Part shown: positions 19,195 through 27,790 of the stretch, piece after piece
Layout: each line of letters begins with the position of its first letter
Position numbering within the stretch: the stretch's first letter is position 1
Assembly: GCF_000190595.1 (NCBI RefSeq)
Contig: NC_015167.1
Location: forward strand, 1,539,501 to 1,603,500
Length of the DNA stretch: 64,000 nucleotides
Source of the DNA: Cellulophaga lytica DSM 7489
Lineage (GTDB): Bacteria > Bacteroidota > Bacteroidia > Flavobacteriales > Flavobacteriaceae
Direction of reading: 5' to 3'
Notes under the pieces: model-generated
Databases searched by the model: none
What the model saw: the letters and a program-made list of their open reading frames with translations, nothing else
Told to the model about the DNA's origin: nothing
Made by a program: the position numbers and the translations under genes

Positions 19195-20227
19195 GCATCA
19201 AGAACACATATTAATAATTCGTTTATCTGCTATGGGAGACGTTGCAATGACGGTTCCTGTTGTAAAAGGACTATTGCAACAAAATCCTACTTTAAAAATT
19301 ACAGTCTTAACTAGGGCCTTTTTTACGCCAATGTTTGCGCAGTTGCCAAACGTACAAGTGTACCAAGCAGACGTAAAAGGTAAGCACAAAGGTGTAAACG
19401 GACTTTATAAATTATTTAAAGAGTTAAAGGCAATGAATATTACTGCTGTGGCAGATATTCATAACGTTTTACGATCTAACATTCTAAAACAGTTTTTTAA
19501 ATTATCAGGTATTCCTTTTATACAAATTGATAAAGGCAGAGCCGATAAAAAGGCGTTAACAGCAAATAAAAACAAAGTTTTTAAGCAGCTGAAAACTACG
19601 CAGCAACGTTACGTTTCCGTTTTTAGCAAATTAGGATATACAATTAGGCTTGATGATTCTTGTGCTTTGGCAAAAGAAAAATTATCTGATACTGCCATTG
19701 CGTTACTGCCAAAAGAACCAAAAAAATGGATAGGAATTGCGCCATTTGCAGCTTTTGAGGGTAAAACGTACCCTTTAGAGCTTATGCAACAAGTAATAAG
19801 TAGTTTAAATACCACCAATACTTATACAGTTATCCTTTTTGGAGGAGGAGATAAAGAAAAAGAAGTTTTAGGTAAATGGGAACAAACCTATAGCAATTGT
19901 GTTTCTGTGGTTAAAAAACTAAGCTTTACAGAAGAACTGTCTTTAATCTCAAACTTAGATGTTATGTTGGCTATGGATAGTGGTAACGCACACTTAAGCG
20001 CAATGTTTGCCGTGCCAACCATAACACTTTGGGGAGTTACACACCCATTTGCTGGTTTTTACCCATTTGCGCAACAAAGCACAAATGCATTGTTAGCAAA
20101 CAGAGAAAATTACCCACTTATACCAACATCTGTTTACGGTAATAAATTTCCGCCGGGTTATGAAAAAGCAATGGAAACCATACTGCCAGATGATGTTGTT
20201 AAAAAGGTTTTAGAGGTTGTTGGGTAA
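19184..20227 (+). CDS. heptosyltransferase-like glycosyltransferase, GT9 family
   Basis: A 347-residue GT-B glycosyltransferase of the ADP-heptose:LPS heptosyltransferase family. It opens with HILIIRLSAMGDVAMTVPVV, the family's nucleotide-sugar fold start, and has the C-terminal LFGGGDKEKEVL and MLAMDSGNAHLSAMFAVPTI motifs (the Asp-Ser-Gly-x-x-H donor region). The start is GTG at 19,184, inside the end of the DUF4254 gene, which implies coupled translation. It probably adds a core sugar to lipopolysaccharide at the inner membrane; the exact sugar is not predictable. Confidence 0.88.
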   Translation: MQNKHQEHILIIRLSAMGDVAMTVPVVKGLLQQNPTLKITVLTRAFFTPMFAQLPNVQVYQADVKGKHKGVNGLYKLFKELKAMNITAVADIHNVLRSNILKQFFKLSGIPFIQIDKGRADKKALTANKNKVFKQLKTTQQRYVSVFSKLGYTIRLDDSCALAKEKLSDTAIALLPKEPKKWIGIAPFAAFEGKTYPLELMQQVISSLNTTNTYTVILFGGGDKEKEVLGKWEQTYSNCVSVVKKLSFTEELSLISNLDVMLAMDSGNAHLSAMFAVPTITLWGVTHPFAGFYPFAQQSTNALLANRENYPLIPTSVYGNKFPPGYEKAMETILPDDVVKKVLEVVG

Positions 20228-20300
20228 TTCGGAATAGCATAAATGTTTCTAAATTTCTATTTTAAAAACTTAAACATCTTAAAAAACGATAATTTAATCT

Positions 20301-20909
20301 CTACCGCTTAACAGCAATAGTTTTAAAATAACTGCGCAATTGCTGAATGTATTTGTAACGAAGTAATTTTGCATTACCATTTATCATTAAAACACGTACA
20401 CCCATATAAGAAGACATCAAAAAGCTAGCAACAGCTTCACTATCTACGTGGCGGTCTATAAAGCCATCTGTTTTGCCTTTTTGTAAATTGGTAATAAGAT
20501 TTACTTCCCAGACCTTAAACATCTCTTTAAGGAGCTTTACAATGGTTTCGTTTTTGCCACTAAACTCCGTCATAAACTTACTTAGTACAAAACCATTGTC
20601 TAATACATTATGTTCTGCAGTTTCTAATGCGTTATCAAAACATTTATCTAGTATTACAGCAGGGTTTTCTTGTCCCTCAAAAGGAGCAATTAACTCACTA
20701 TACACCTTAGGGAAAATAATATTCTGTAGAATACTAATAAAAAATTCCTCTTTAGATTTAAAATGATAATAAAAGGCACCTTTGGATAAGGACAACTCTT
20801 TTAAAATATCATCCACACTAGTGTCATAATATCCGTTTTTATAAAATATTTCTAGGCCAACAGACTGCATTCTTTGCATTGTAGCCATGCGTTTTAAGTT
20901 CTTTTCCAT
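20301..20909 (-). CDS. TetR/AcrR family transcriptional regulator
   Basis: A 202-residue regulator. Residues about 12-58 form the TetR DNA-binding domain, with the helix-turn-helix TSVDDILKELSLSKGAFYYHFKSK and the usual F-x-x-NGY approach. The rest is an all-helical ligand-binding domain without obvious ligand signature. Its upstream region carries two copies of an AAACT-N4-AGTTTG-like palindrome, so it is likely autoregulated. It is convergent with the GT9 gene and divergent from the DUF2064 gene, which it may also control. Confidence 0.92.
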   Translation of the reverse strand: MEKNLKRMATMQRMQSVGLEIFYKNGYYDTSVDDILKELSLSKGAFYYHFKSKEEFFISILQNIIFPKVYSELIAPFEGQENPAVILDKCFDNALETAEHNVLDNGFVLSKFMTEFSGKNETIVKLLKEMFKVWEVNLITNLQKGKTDGFIDRHVDSEAVASFLMSSYMGVRVLMINGNAKLLRYKYIQQLRSYFKTIAVKR

Positions 20910-20930
20910 TATAGCTTCTTTTTCTAGTAA

Positions 20931-20948
20931 AAAGACTGGTTAGTTTGT
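20931..20948. promoter_or_regulatory. Candidate TetR operator, proximal site
   Basis: GACT-GGTT-AGTTTGT is an imperfect copy of the AAACT-N4-AGTTTG palindrome, about 22-39 bases upstream of the tetR start. The 14-mer ACTGGTTAGTTTGT recurs exactly at 59,789-59,802. Binding by the adjacent TetR protein is inferred from position and symmetry. Confidence 0.45.
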
Positions 20949-21058
20949 TACAAGATTGTGTTTAATTATAGCAAAACACATTTTATAGGTTGTAAATGGC
21001 AAGGGAAACGATAAACTACTTAATTCAATTAAATAAAATATAGTTTACACAACTATAT

Positions 21059-21072
21059 AAACTAGCTAGTTT
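21059..21072. promoter_or_regulatory. Candidate TetR operator, distal perfect palindrome
   Basis: AAACTAGCTAGTTT is a perfect 14-base palindrome, followed by G, with the same five-base arms and four-base centre as the sites at 20,931 and 59,784. It lies between the divergent tetR and DUF2064 genes. Confidence 0.5.
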
Positions 21073-21231
21073 GTTTTATTATTGTGTAAAAGTGGCAATA
21101 AATCTCAAAATTTGATGATTTTGTGTTGTAATTATAGTATTTATCTTACAAAAAATATTTAATTAGAAAATTCTGTGTTATTTTTATAAAAGAAATTAAG
21201 GTTTCTGTTTTTTAACGACCAAGCAACCACA

Positions 21232-21930
21232 ATGAGATTACAGAGGAACAAAACTGTTTTATTAGTTTTTTCCCTTTCCGCTAAAATAGAAGCAGAAAGG
21301 AAACCTTTGTTTGGTGCTAAAAAGCAAAAGGTTTCTACACAGTTTTTTGACCTATTAATTAAGAACACATTAGAGGTTGCAAATAAAAGTAATGTAGACG
21401 TTGTTTGGTTAGATGAAACTCAGCAAAAAGGAAACACTTTTGCAGAGCGTTATGCTAATGCCTATAAAAGTCTTTATGCGCAAGGGTATACCAATGTAAT
21501 TTCTATTGGTAATGACACACCAAATTTAACAGCTAATCATATACAACAAGCTGTAGATGCAATGGCTACTAAAAAGGTAGTTTTTGGCCCGTCTAAAGAT
21601 GGTGGTATATATTTGTTTGGGGTTCATAAAAGTATTTTTAATGAAGATGCTTTTAAAAACTTACCTTGGTTAACTTCTAAATTATCTAAAAAAATACATA
21701 CTTTGGCTATTGCCAAAAATGTGCCTTTTACGGTTTTAGAAACACTTAAAGATTTAGATACTACTGCTTCAGTAATTTGTTATGCATATGAAAATCCCAA
21801 TTCGGTTTTAGGTAGTTTTATTCTTTTTCATACAAATATAAAATCTAAAAGCACTTTAAAAACAAGTAACAATTTAGTTGCGTTGTTTTATACTTCTTCG
21901 GTTTCTCGTAGAGGACCTCCAAGGTTATAA
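21232..21930 (+). CDS. DUF2064 (glycosyltransferase-A-like) protein
   Basis: A 232-residue protein with the DUF2064 pattern: an N-terminal strand (TVLLVFSLSAKIEAERKPLF), a Q-x-G-NTFAERYANAY motif, and the core IGNDTPNLTANHIQQAV followed by FGPSKDGGIYLFGV, which mirrors the metal- and nucleotide-binding site of GT-A-fold transferases. Family members are annotated as TIGR04282-type putative transferases of unknown substrate. The C-terminal 35 residues are basic and unconserved in appearance. It is 98 bases upstream of susC in the same direction and may be transcribed with it, but a link in function is unclear. Confidence 0.8.
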   Translation: MRLQRNKTVLLVFSLSAKIEAERKPLFGAKKQKVSTQFFDLLIKNTLEVANKSNVDVVWLDETQQKGNTFAERYANAYKSLYAQGYTNVISIGNDTPNLTANHIQQAVDAMATKKVVFGPSKDGGIYLFGVHKSIFNEDAFKNLPWLTSKLSKKIHTLAIAKNVPFTVLETLKDLDTTASVICYAYENPNSVLGSFILFHTNIKSKSTLKTSNNLVALFYTSSVSRRGPPRL

Positions 21931-22028
21931 ATTATTTAAACCGGCATTTTTATGAGTAACAGACCAATTAAACTACAGTTGGTGGTACTTGCTTATAAAA
22001 TAATTTATCAACCTTATTACACTTAATT

Positions 22029-25000
22029 ATGAAAATAGCTATAATAGCTGTGCTGCAGCTGTTTGCCTTTACGGTATTTGCGCAATCAAATACATATTCG
22101 TCTAAAATAGTAGACCAAGATAACCAACCTATACCTTTTGCTACGGTAAAAGAAATAGGCAAAGAAAATTACACAACCACAACCATAGATGGCGACTTTA
22201 CACTACAAACAAGTACTGTAAATTTTACAATAGAGATTTCATCTATTGGGTACACATCAAAAAAAGTAACTATTACTAATGGTAATTTTCCTGCGAGTAT
22301 TACTTTAATGACATCTGACGAACAATTAAATGAAATTGTGGTAACCGCTTTGGGCATAGAAAGAGAAAAACAATCTTTGGTTTCTGCAGTAACCAGAGTG
22401 TCATCAGATAAACTAACAGAAGTTACATTAACCAATGTGGTTAATAGTTTAGCAGGCCAAGTTGCCGGTGTACAAATTACAAATGGTTCTTCTGGCGTAG
22501 GTTCTTCATCTAGAATTGTTATACGTGGAGAAAATTCGTTAAGCGGAAGCAATCAGCCATTATTTGTGGTAGACGGTGTGCCAATTAGTAATGAGCAAAT
22601 TACGAGCGACTTAGTAAACAACGGTGCTTTGCAAGAAGTAGATTTTGGTAACGGTGGTTCTGAAATTTCTCCAGATGATATTGCATCTATCTCTATATTA
22701 AAAGGAGCTGGTTCTGCAGCACTTTATGGGGCAAGAGCTGCAAATGGCGTTGTGGTTATAACTACAAAACGTGGTAAAAATAAAAAAGGGTTTGGTGTTA
22801 CAACAAGCAATTCGCTTACGGTAGAAACCTTATTAACCTTACCAGACTACCAAAATGTGTACGGTGGTGGTTCTAACGGTCAATACTCTTTCCAGAACGG
22901 GAAAGGCGCAGGTATTAATGATGGTGGCTTAAGTAGCTACGGACCAAGATTAGATCAAGGTTTATTGGTAAATCAGTTTAATAGTCCTTCTGTAGATATT
23001 AACGGAAACCCGGTGCGTGCTGGCGATGTTATTGCGCGTACAAATGCAGATGGTAGTTTTACACCTATAACTGCTACTCCTTGGGTGTCTAACCCTAATA
23101 ATGTGCGTAATTTTTTTGAAACTGGTGTTACTAAGCAAAACAATATAGCAATTAACTCATCAGGTGAAAACGGTAGCAGTAGATTGTCTTACAGTAATTT
23201 AAGAAACGAGGGTATTGTACCAAACACAGATTTAGATCGTGATGGTATTTCGCTTAGTTTACATCAAAAATTAACAGAACAATTAAATGTAAACGCTTTT
23301 GTAAATTATATAAATACACGTAGTGGTAACAGGCCAAACCTTGGTTACGGTTATGAGAATCCGTTGTATGGTTTTAACTGGACAGGCAGACAGGCAGATG
23401 TTGCTGCTTTAAAAAATTACTGGCAAGCTGGTCAAGATGGTGTACAGCATTATGATATTAATTACTTATGGCTTACAAACCCATATTTAACAGTGTATGA
23501 AAACACCAACAGTTTTAATAAAAATAGAGTTTTAGGTAACGTTTCTGCTGTTTATGATATTACAGATAAATTAAATGTTGTGGTGCGTGCAGGTATAGAT
23601 ACGTATGCAGATAAGCGCGAGTTTAGAAGAGCGGTTAGTACAAATGCAAATCCGCAAGGTTCTTTTAGGGAAGATAATATTGGCTATAGAGAACTAAATA
23701 CAGATGTCTTGCTGTCTTATAAAGATGCTATAAATGACGATTTAAAATACACTGTTTCTGTAGGTGCAAACCGTTTTGACCAAGAAATAGAGTACAGCTA
23801 CGCTGAAGCTTCACAACTAGCTTTGCCAGGCATTTATACTTTAGCAAATTCTAGAACTCCGCTTTTAGGAGATAGTAGACTTTTTGAAAAAAGAATTAAC
23901 AGTGTTTATGGTACAGGTAATTTGTCTTATAAAGATGCGTTGTATTTAGATCTAACCTACCGTAACGACTGGAGTAGTACTTTGCCAACAAATAACAATT
24001 CATTTGGGTATTACTCTGCCGGATTAAGTTTTGTGGCTAGTAGCCTTTTTCAATTACCAGAGCCAATATCTTACTTAAATTTTAGATTTAGTGCGGCAAG
24101 TGTTGGTAATGATACCAATCCGTATCAAAACACGCAAAACTTTTTATTTAATCAGAATTACGGATCTAATTTTAGAGTAACTAACGAGACGGTTCTAAAA
24201 AATGCAAATCTTAAACCAGAACGTCTTAATGCGTTTGAAGCAGGTGTAGAAGCCTGGTTTTTTAATGGTAGGTTACAATTAGATGCTGCAGCGTACCAAA
24301 ATACAAGTGTAGATCAAATTATATCTAGACCAATATCCGAATCTAGTGGTTTTGGTAGTTTTAACGTAAATGGTGGTAAAGTACAAACCACGGGTTTAGA
24401 GTTTTTACTTAGTGGTACAGTAATTAAAAATGCTGATTTTCAATGGCAGAGTTCGGTAAACTTTTCTACGTTTAGGAGTAAGGTTAAGGAGTTGCCAGAA
24501 GGTGTAGACCAGTTTGTAACTGGTACGGCAAATATATTTTCTGGCGGTGGTGGATCTAATTCTGTTTTTTACATTGCAAAAAAAGATGGTCGTGTTGGTG
24601 ATATGTACGGTACAGGTTTTGTTGAGGTAGATGGGCAAATTTTGCACGACTCTAATGGGTTTCCTGTTCAAGATCCAAACCTGCGTTTACTAGGCAATTA
24701 CAATCCAGATTTTACAATGGGTTTTAACAACAAGTTTTCATACAAAGGATTAGATTTTACCTTTTTGTTCGATTGGCGTAAAGGCGGAACAATTGTTTCT
24801 AGAACAAAGGCTTTGGGTAGTACATCTGGAGTTTTAAAAGAGACATTAGAGGGTAGAGAATCTGGTATTATTGGTGCTGGTGTTGTAAATACAGGTACAG
24901 CAGATAATCCGCAATACACGCCAAATACAACAGTTGTTGCTGCACAGGCATATAATAATGCATTTTTTGATCGTGGTAACGAGGCTAGTGCGCTTTACAG

Positions 25001-25247
25001 TGCTTCTTATGTAAAGCTAAGGCAGGTAAGTGTGTACTATAATTTTCCTGCTAAAATTGTAGATGCCATAGGTTTTAATAAAATAAAAATAGGTTTGGTA
25101 GGTAGCAATTTGTTGTTGTTTACAGAGAATCCGCATTTTGACCCAGAGCTAAATGCACTACAGGAGCAAAGCATAACTTATGGTGTAGAAGATTTTTCAT
25201 ACCCATCTACCAGAAGCTTTGGAGTGAGTTTAAAAACCGAATTTTAA
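22029..25247 (+). CDS. SusC/RagA-family TonB-dependent outer-membrane transporter
   Basis: A 1072-residue outer-membrane transporter. It has a signal peptide ending FAFTVFAQ, a carboxypeptidase-D-like domain at about residues 25-95 (IVDQDNQPIPFATV, SSIGYTSKK), a TonB-type segment (LNEIVVTALGIEREKQ), a plug domain with VNSLAGQVAGVQITN and the SusC signature near LFVVDGVPIS and GAGSAALYGARAANGVVVITT, then a 22-strand-type barrel that ends in Phe (GVSLKTEF), as barrel-insertion signals do. It starts a four-gene unit with SusD, nucleoside hydrolase and a kinase, so the imported ligand is probably a nucleoside or nucleotide-derived compound. Confidence 0.95.
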   Translation: MKIAIIAVLQLFAFTVFAQSNTYSSKIVDQDNQPIPFATVKEIGKENYTTTTIDGDFTLQTSTVNFTIEISSIGYTSKKVTITNGNFPASITLMTSDEQLNEIVVTALGIEREKQSLVSAVTRVSSDKLTEVTLTNVVNSLAGQVAGVQITNGSSGVGSSSRIVIRGENSLSGSNQPLFVVDGVPISNEQITSDLVNNGALQEVDFGNGGSEISPDDIASISILKGAGSAALYGARAANGVVVITTKRGKNKKGFGVTTSNSLTVETLLTLPDYQNVYGGGSNGQYSFQNGKGAGINDGGLSSYGPRLDQGLLVNQFNSPSVDINGNPVRAGDVIARTNADGSFTPITATPWVSNPNNVRNFFETGVTKQNNIAINSSGENGSSRLSYSNLRNEGIVPNTDLDRDGISLSLHQKLTEQLNVNAFVNYINTRSGNRPNLGYGYENPLYGFNWTGRQADVAALKNYWQAGQDGVQHYDINYLWLTNPYLTVYENTNSFNKNRVLGNVSAVYDITDKLNVVVRAGIDTYADKREFRRAVSTNANPQGSFREDNIGYRELNTDVLLSYKDAINDDLKYTVSVGANRFDQEIEYSYAEASQLALPGIYTLANSRTPLLGDSRLFEKRINSVYGTGNLSYKDALYLDLTYRNDWSSTLPTNNNSFGYYSAGLSFVASSLFQLPEPISYLNFRFSAASVGNDTNPYQNTQNFLFNQNYGSNFRVTNETVLKNANLKPERLNAFEAGVEAWFFNGRLQLDAAAYQNTSVDQIISRPISESSGFGSFNVNGGKVQTTGLEFLLSGTVIKNADFQWQSSVNFSTFRSKVKELPEGVDQFVTGTANIFSGGGGSNSVFYIAKKDGRVGDMYGTGFVEVDGQILHDSNGFPVQDPNLRLLGNYNPDFTMGFNNKFSYKGLDFTFLFDWRKGGTIVSRTKALGSTSGVLKETLEGRESGIIGAGVVNTGTADNPQYTPNTTVVAAQAYNNAFFDRGNEASALYSASYVKLRQVSVYYNFPAKIVDAIGFNKIKIGLVGSNLLLFTENPHFDPELNALQEQSITYGVEDFSYPSTRSFGVSLKTEF

Positions 25248-25259
25248 GAAGTAAAAAAG

Positions 25260-26708
25260 ATGAAAAAATACATACAGCTATTTGTAGCAACAACCGTGGC
25301 AAGCATTATTTTTACTGCTTGTACTAACGATTTTGAAGAAAAAAACACAAACCCTAATGCGCCAGAAAGTGTAGATCCACAGTTTTTATTAACTAATGTG
25401 GTTTCTGTGTCATCAGACCTTAGCGCATATCAACAAGGGTTTAGGCAAGCCAATTATTTGGCGCAATTTGCTGCTAGTATAGAGTTTGAGCGTATAGACC
25501 GTTATGAAATGGGCTCTAATAGTGAGTACTGGAGCGCTATTTTTAGGTTGCTTTCAGATATTAAATCGATGAAAGCTTCGCCAGCGGCAAACGATGCTTA
25601 CGTAGCAGTAGGTGATATTATGCAGAGTTACCTGTTTTCTCAGTTAACAGATCTTTGGAATGATGTGCCTTATACAGAAGCAGTTGCAGCTTTAGACGGT
25701 AATTTTGCTCCTAAATATGATACTCAAGAAAGTATTTATACAGACCCAGAAACTGGACTATTAGCTGTGCTTACCAAAGCAGTTACTACGCTAGAAAATA
25801 CAAACAACGTAATTCAGGGTGATATTATGTTTCAGGGAGATTTAAATAAGTGGGTGCGTTTTGCAAACTCGCTACAAGTGCGTTACTTGTTACGTATTAG
25901 TAAAAGAACTACAGACTTTACTGCGCTGCAAAGTTTGGCAGATTCTGGTAAGTTAATGCAGTCTAATGCAGACAATGCTGTAGTACCTTATTTGGCATCG
26001 GCACCTAACCAGTTTCCTATGTTTAACGCAGCTTTAGGTTTGTATCAAGAGCATACAATGACAAAAACGGTAGAAACTGTTTTAACTGCTTGGGATGACC
26101 CTCGTGTTGCAGTGCTTTACAAACCAACCGAAGCAAGTAAAAACTCTGCCACACCAGAATATAACGGATTGCAAAACGGACAGTCTAGTAGCACCATAAA
26201 TGCTAATGGTATAGACTTAAACAACATATCTTTATTTGGTAGTATATTTAGAGATGTAGCAGATGGTATAGATGCGCAATATATGCAGTATTCAGAAGTA
26301 CAATTTGCACTTGCAGAAGCTGTTGCCAGAGGGTATATTACAGGAGATGCAAATACGTATTACCAAAATGCTGTTACAGCTAGTTTTGAGTATTACAATA
26401 CACCAATCCCTGATGATTATTTTACTAGGCCAGCAATTTCTTTAGATGGCTCTGCAAATGATTTAGAAAAAATATTAACTCAAAAGTGGTTAAGTTTAAT
26501 TAATGTTGGTCATGAGGCCTGGTTTAATGTGCGTAGAACTGGAATACCTAATTTGGTTCCTGGTCCAGATAATTTTAATAACAATAAATATCCCGTTCGG
26601 TATTTGTATCCAGAGTCAGAACAGGCAACTAATAGTGCAAACTATAAAGAAGCTGTAGACCGTATTGGAGGAGATAATATAAACAGCAAGGGCTGGTGGG
26701 AAAAATAG
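25260..26708 (+). CDS. SusD/RagB-family nutrient-binding lipoprotein
   Basis: A 482-residue surface lipoprotein that caps the SusC channel and binds its ligand. The lipobox is IIFTAC with Cys about residue 21, followed by the family start NTNPNAPESVDPQFLLTNV, which fits the SusD-like group 2 type. It has TPR-like helices (QSYLFSQLTDLWNDVPYTEA) and the usual C-terminal KWLSLINVGHEAWFNVRRTGIP region. It lies 12 bases after susC and two bases before the hydrolase gene. Confidence 0.93.
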   Translation: MKKYIQLFVATTVASIIFTACTNDFEEKNTNPNAPESVDPQFLLTNVVSVSSDLSAYQQGFRQANYLAQFAASIEFERIDRYEMGSNSEYWSAIFRLLSDIKSMKASPAANDAYVAVGDIMQSYLFSQLTDLWNDVPYTEAVAALDGNFAPKYDTQESIYTDPETGLLAVLTKAVTTLENTNNVIQGDIMFQGDLNKWVRFANSLQVRYLLRISKRTTDFTALQSLADSGKLMQSNADNAVVPYLASAPNQFPMFNAALGLYQEHTMTKTVETVLTAWDDPRVAVLYKPTEASKNSATPEYNGLQNGQSSSTINANGIDLNNISLFGSIFRDVADGIDAQYMQYSEVQFALAEAVARGYITGDANTYYQNAVTASFEYYNTPIPDDYFTRPAISLDGSANDLEKILTQKWLSLINVGHEAWFNVRRTGIPNLVPGPDNFNNNKYPVRYLYPESEQATNSANYKEAVDRIGGDNINSKGWWEK

Positions 26709-26709
26709 A

Positions 26710-27786
26710 ATGATGAATATGAAACAAAAAATTAAACCAATTGGTATTTTATTAGTGTTTGTAGTATTTTTGGCTTGTAAGGAGCAAGTTAAAGATGTTA
26801 TAACAGAAGTAAAACAAGAACCAAAAAAAGAAGCTGCTGAAAAAGCAAAGCCAAACGGAATTGTAAACGGAGTAAAACAAGTTTGGATAGATGCAGACTT
26901 AGCTGTTGGCAAAAAAAACATAGGAAAACCTGGCTATTCTGATGTAGATGATGGCTATGCAGTTTTACAATTGTTACAAGCCGATAATGTGAAAATTAAC
27001 GGACTTAGTACTGTTTTTGGTAATAATAGTGTTGACAATGCTTTTGCTATTGGTAACTATATAAGTAAGGAATTTGCAGCGCAAAAAATTGAGGTTTATA
27101 AAGGGGCTGCTACCCCAATTAATTTAGATAGCGTGGTAACTAATGATGCTGTAGAGGCAATGGCTGCTGCATTAAAAAAGCAACCACTTACCATTTTAGC
27201 AATAGGACCCGCAACTAATGTTGGTTTATTGTTATTAAAGTACCCAGAGTTGCAGTCTCAAATTGTTGAGGTTGTTTTAGTTGCTGGCCGCAGAACTTCT
27301 AAAGACTATTTTAAAATAGGGAACAAAGGTGTTTTGGCTAAAGATTTAAATTTTGATTTAGATAATACGGCTTTTCGTGTATTATTAGAGCACAAAGTAT
27401 CCTTGGTTTTTTGTCCGTATGAAATATCTAGTAAGGTTTGGATAAAACAAGAAGATCTAGAGGCACTAAAAAATACTACTCCAGGTATGAAATGGTTGGC
27501 AACAGCATCACAACCTTGGATAGAACAGTGGAAAAATCAAGGAGCAGACGGTTTTAATCCGTTTGATGTTATGGCGAGTCATTACATTATTGCTCCGCAA
27601 GACATAATATCAGAGCCTTTACAAGCGCGTTTAGAGATTAATTTAGACGATACTGTAAAAGATAACAATAATGAGGTTTATAAATCTTATTTATTGTGTA
27701 CAGAAGAGAACGGAGCACCAGTAACTTATTGTTATGATGTAGTACCGGGATATCATCAAAAATTAATGGAAACATTTAAAAAATAG
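26710..27786 (+). CDS. nucleoside hydrolase, predicted lipoprotein
   Basis: A 358-residue protein of the inosine-uridine nucleoside hydrolase family, which splits the N-glycosidic bond of ribonucleosides. A lipobox (FLACKEQ) at about residues 17-23 indicates a periplasmic or membrane-anchored lipoprotein. The N-terminal DxDxxxDD metal site appears as WIDADLA then, after about 13 extra residues, YSDVDDGYAVLQLL. Other family features are AIGPATNVGLLLLKYPEL, VEVVLVAGR, DLNFDLDNTAF and FNPFDVMA. The gene may start with the first or second of two ATGs three codons apart. Its operon with susC-D and a kinase suggests it acts on imported nucleosides. Confidence 0.87.
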   Translation: MMNMKQKIKPIGILLVFVVFLACKEQVKDVITEVKQEPKKEAAEKAKPNGIVNGVKQVWIDADLAVGKKNIGKPGYSDVDDGYAVLQLLQADNVKINGLSTVFGNNSVDNAFAIGNYISKEFAAQKIEVYKGAATPINLDSVVTNDAVEAMAAALKKQPLTILAIGPATNVGLLLLKYPELQSQIVEVVLVAGRRTSKDYFKIGNKGVLAKDLNFDLDNTAFRVLLEHKVSLVFCPYEISSKVWIKQEDLEALKNTTPGMKWLATASQPWIEQWKNQGADGFNPFDVMASHYIIAPQDIISEPLQARLEINLDDTVKDNNNEVYKSYLLCTEENGAPVTYCYDVVPGYHQKLMETFKK

Positions 27787-27790
27787 TGTC

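Larger units (their letters stand above)
20910..21231. other. Intergenic region between tetR and DUF2064 gene
   Basis: This 322-base AT-rich spacer has no convincing gene. It holds two operator-like palindromes (20,931-20,948 and 21,059-21,072) and must contain the divergent promoters of both neighbouring genes. No exact TAnnTTTG element was found near either start. Confidence 0.6.

Noticed and set aside
22169-22552. 127-codon open frame on the minus strand within susC
   Set aside because: Antisense to the carboxypeptidase-like and plug domains with no recognisable features.
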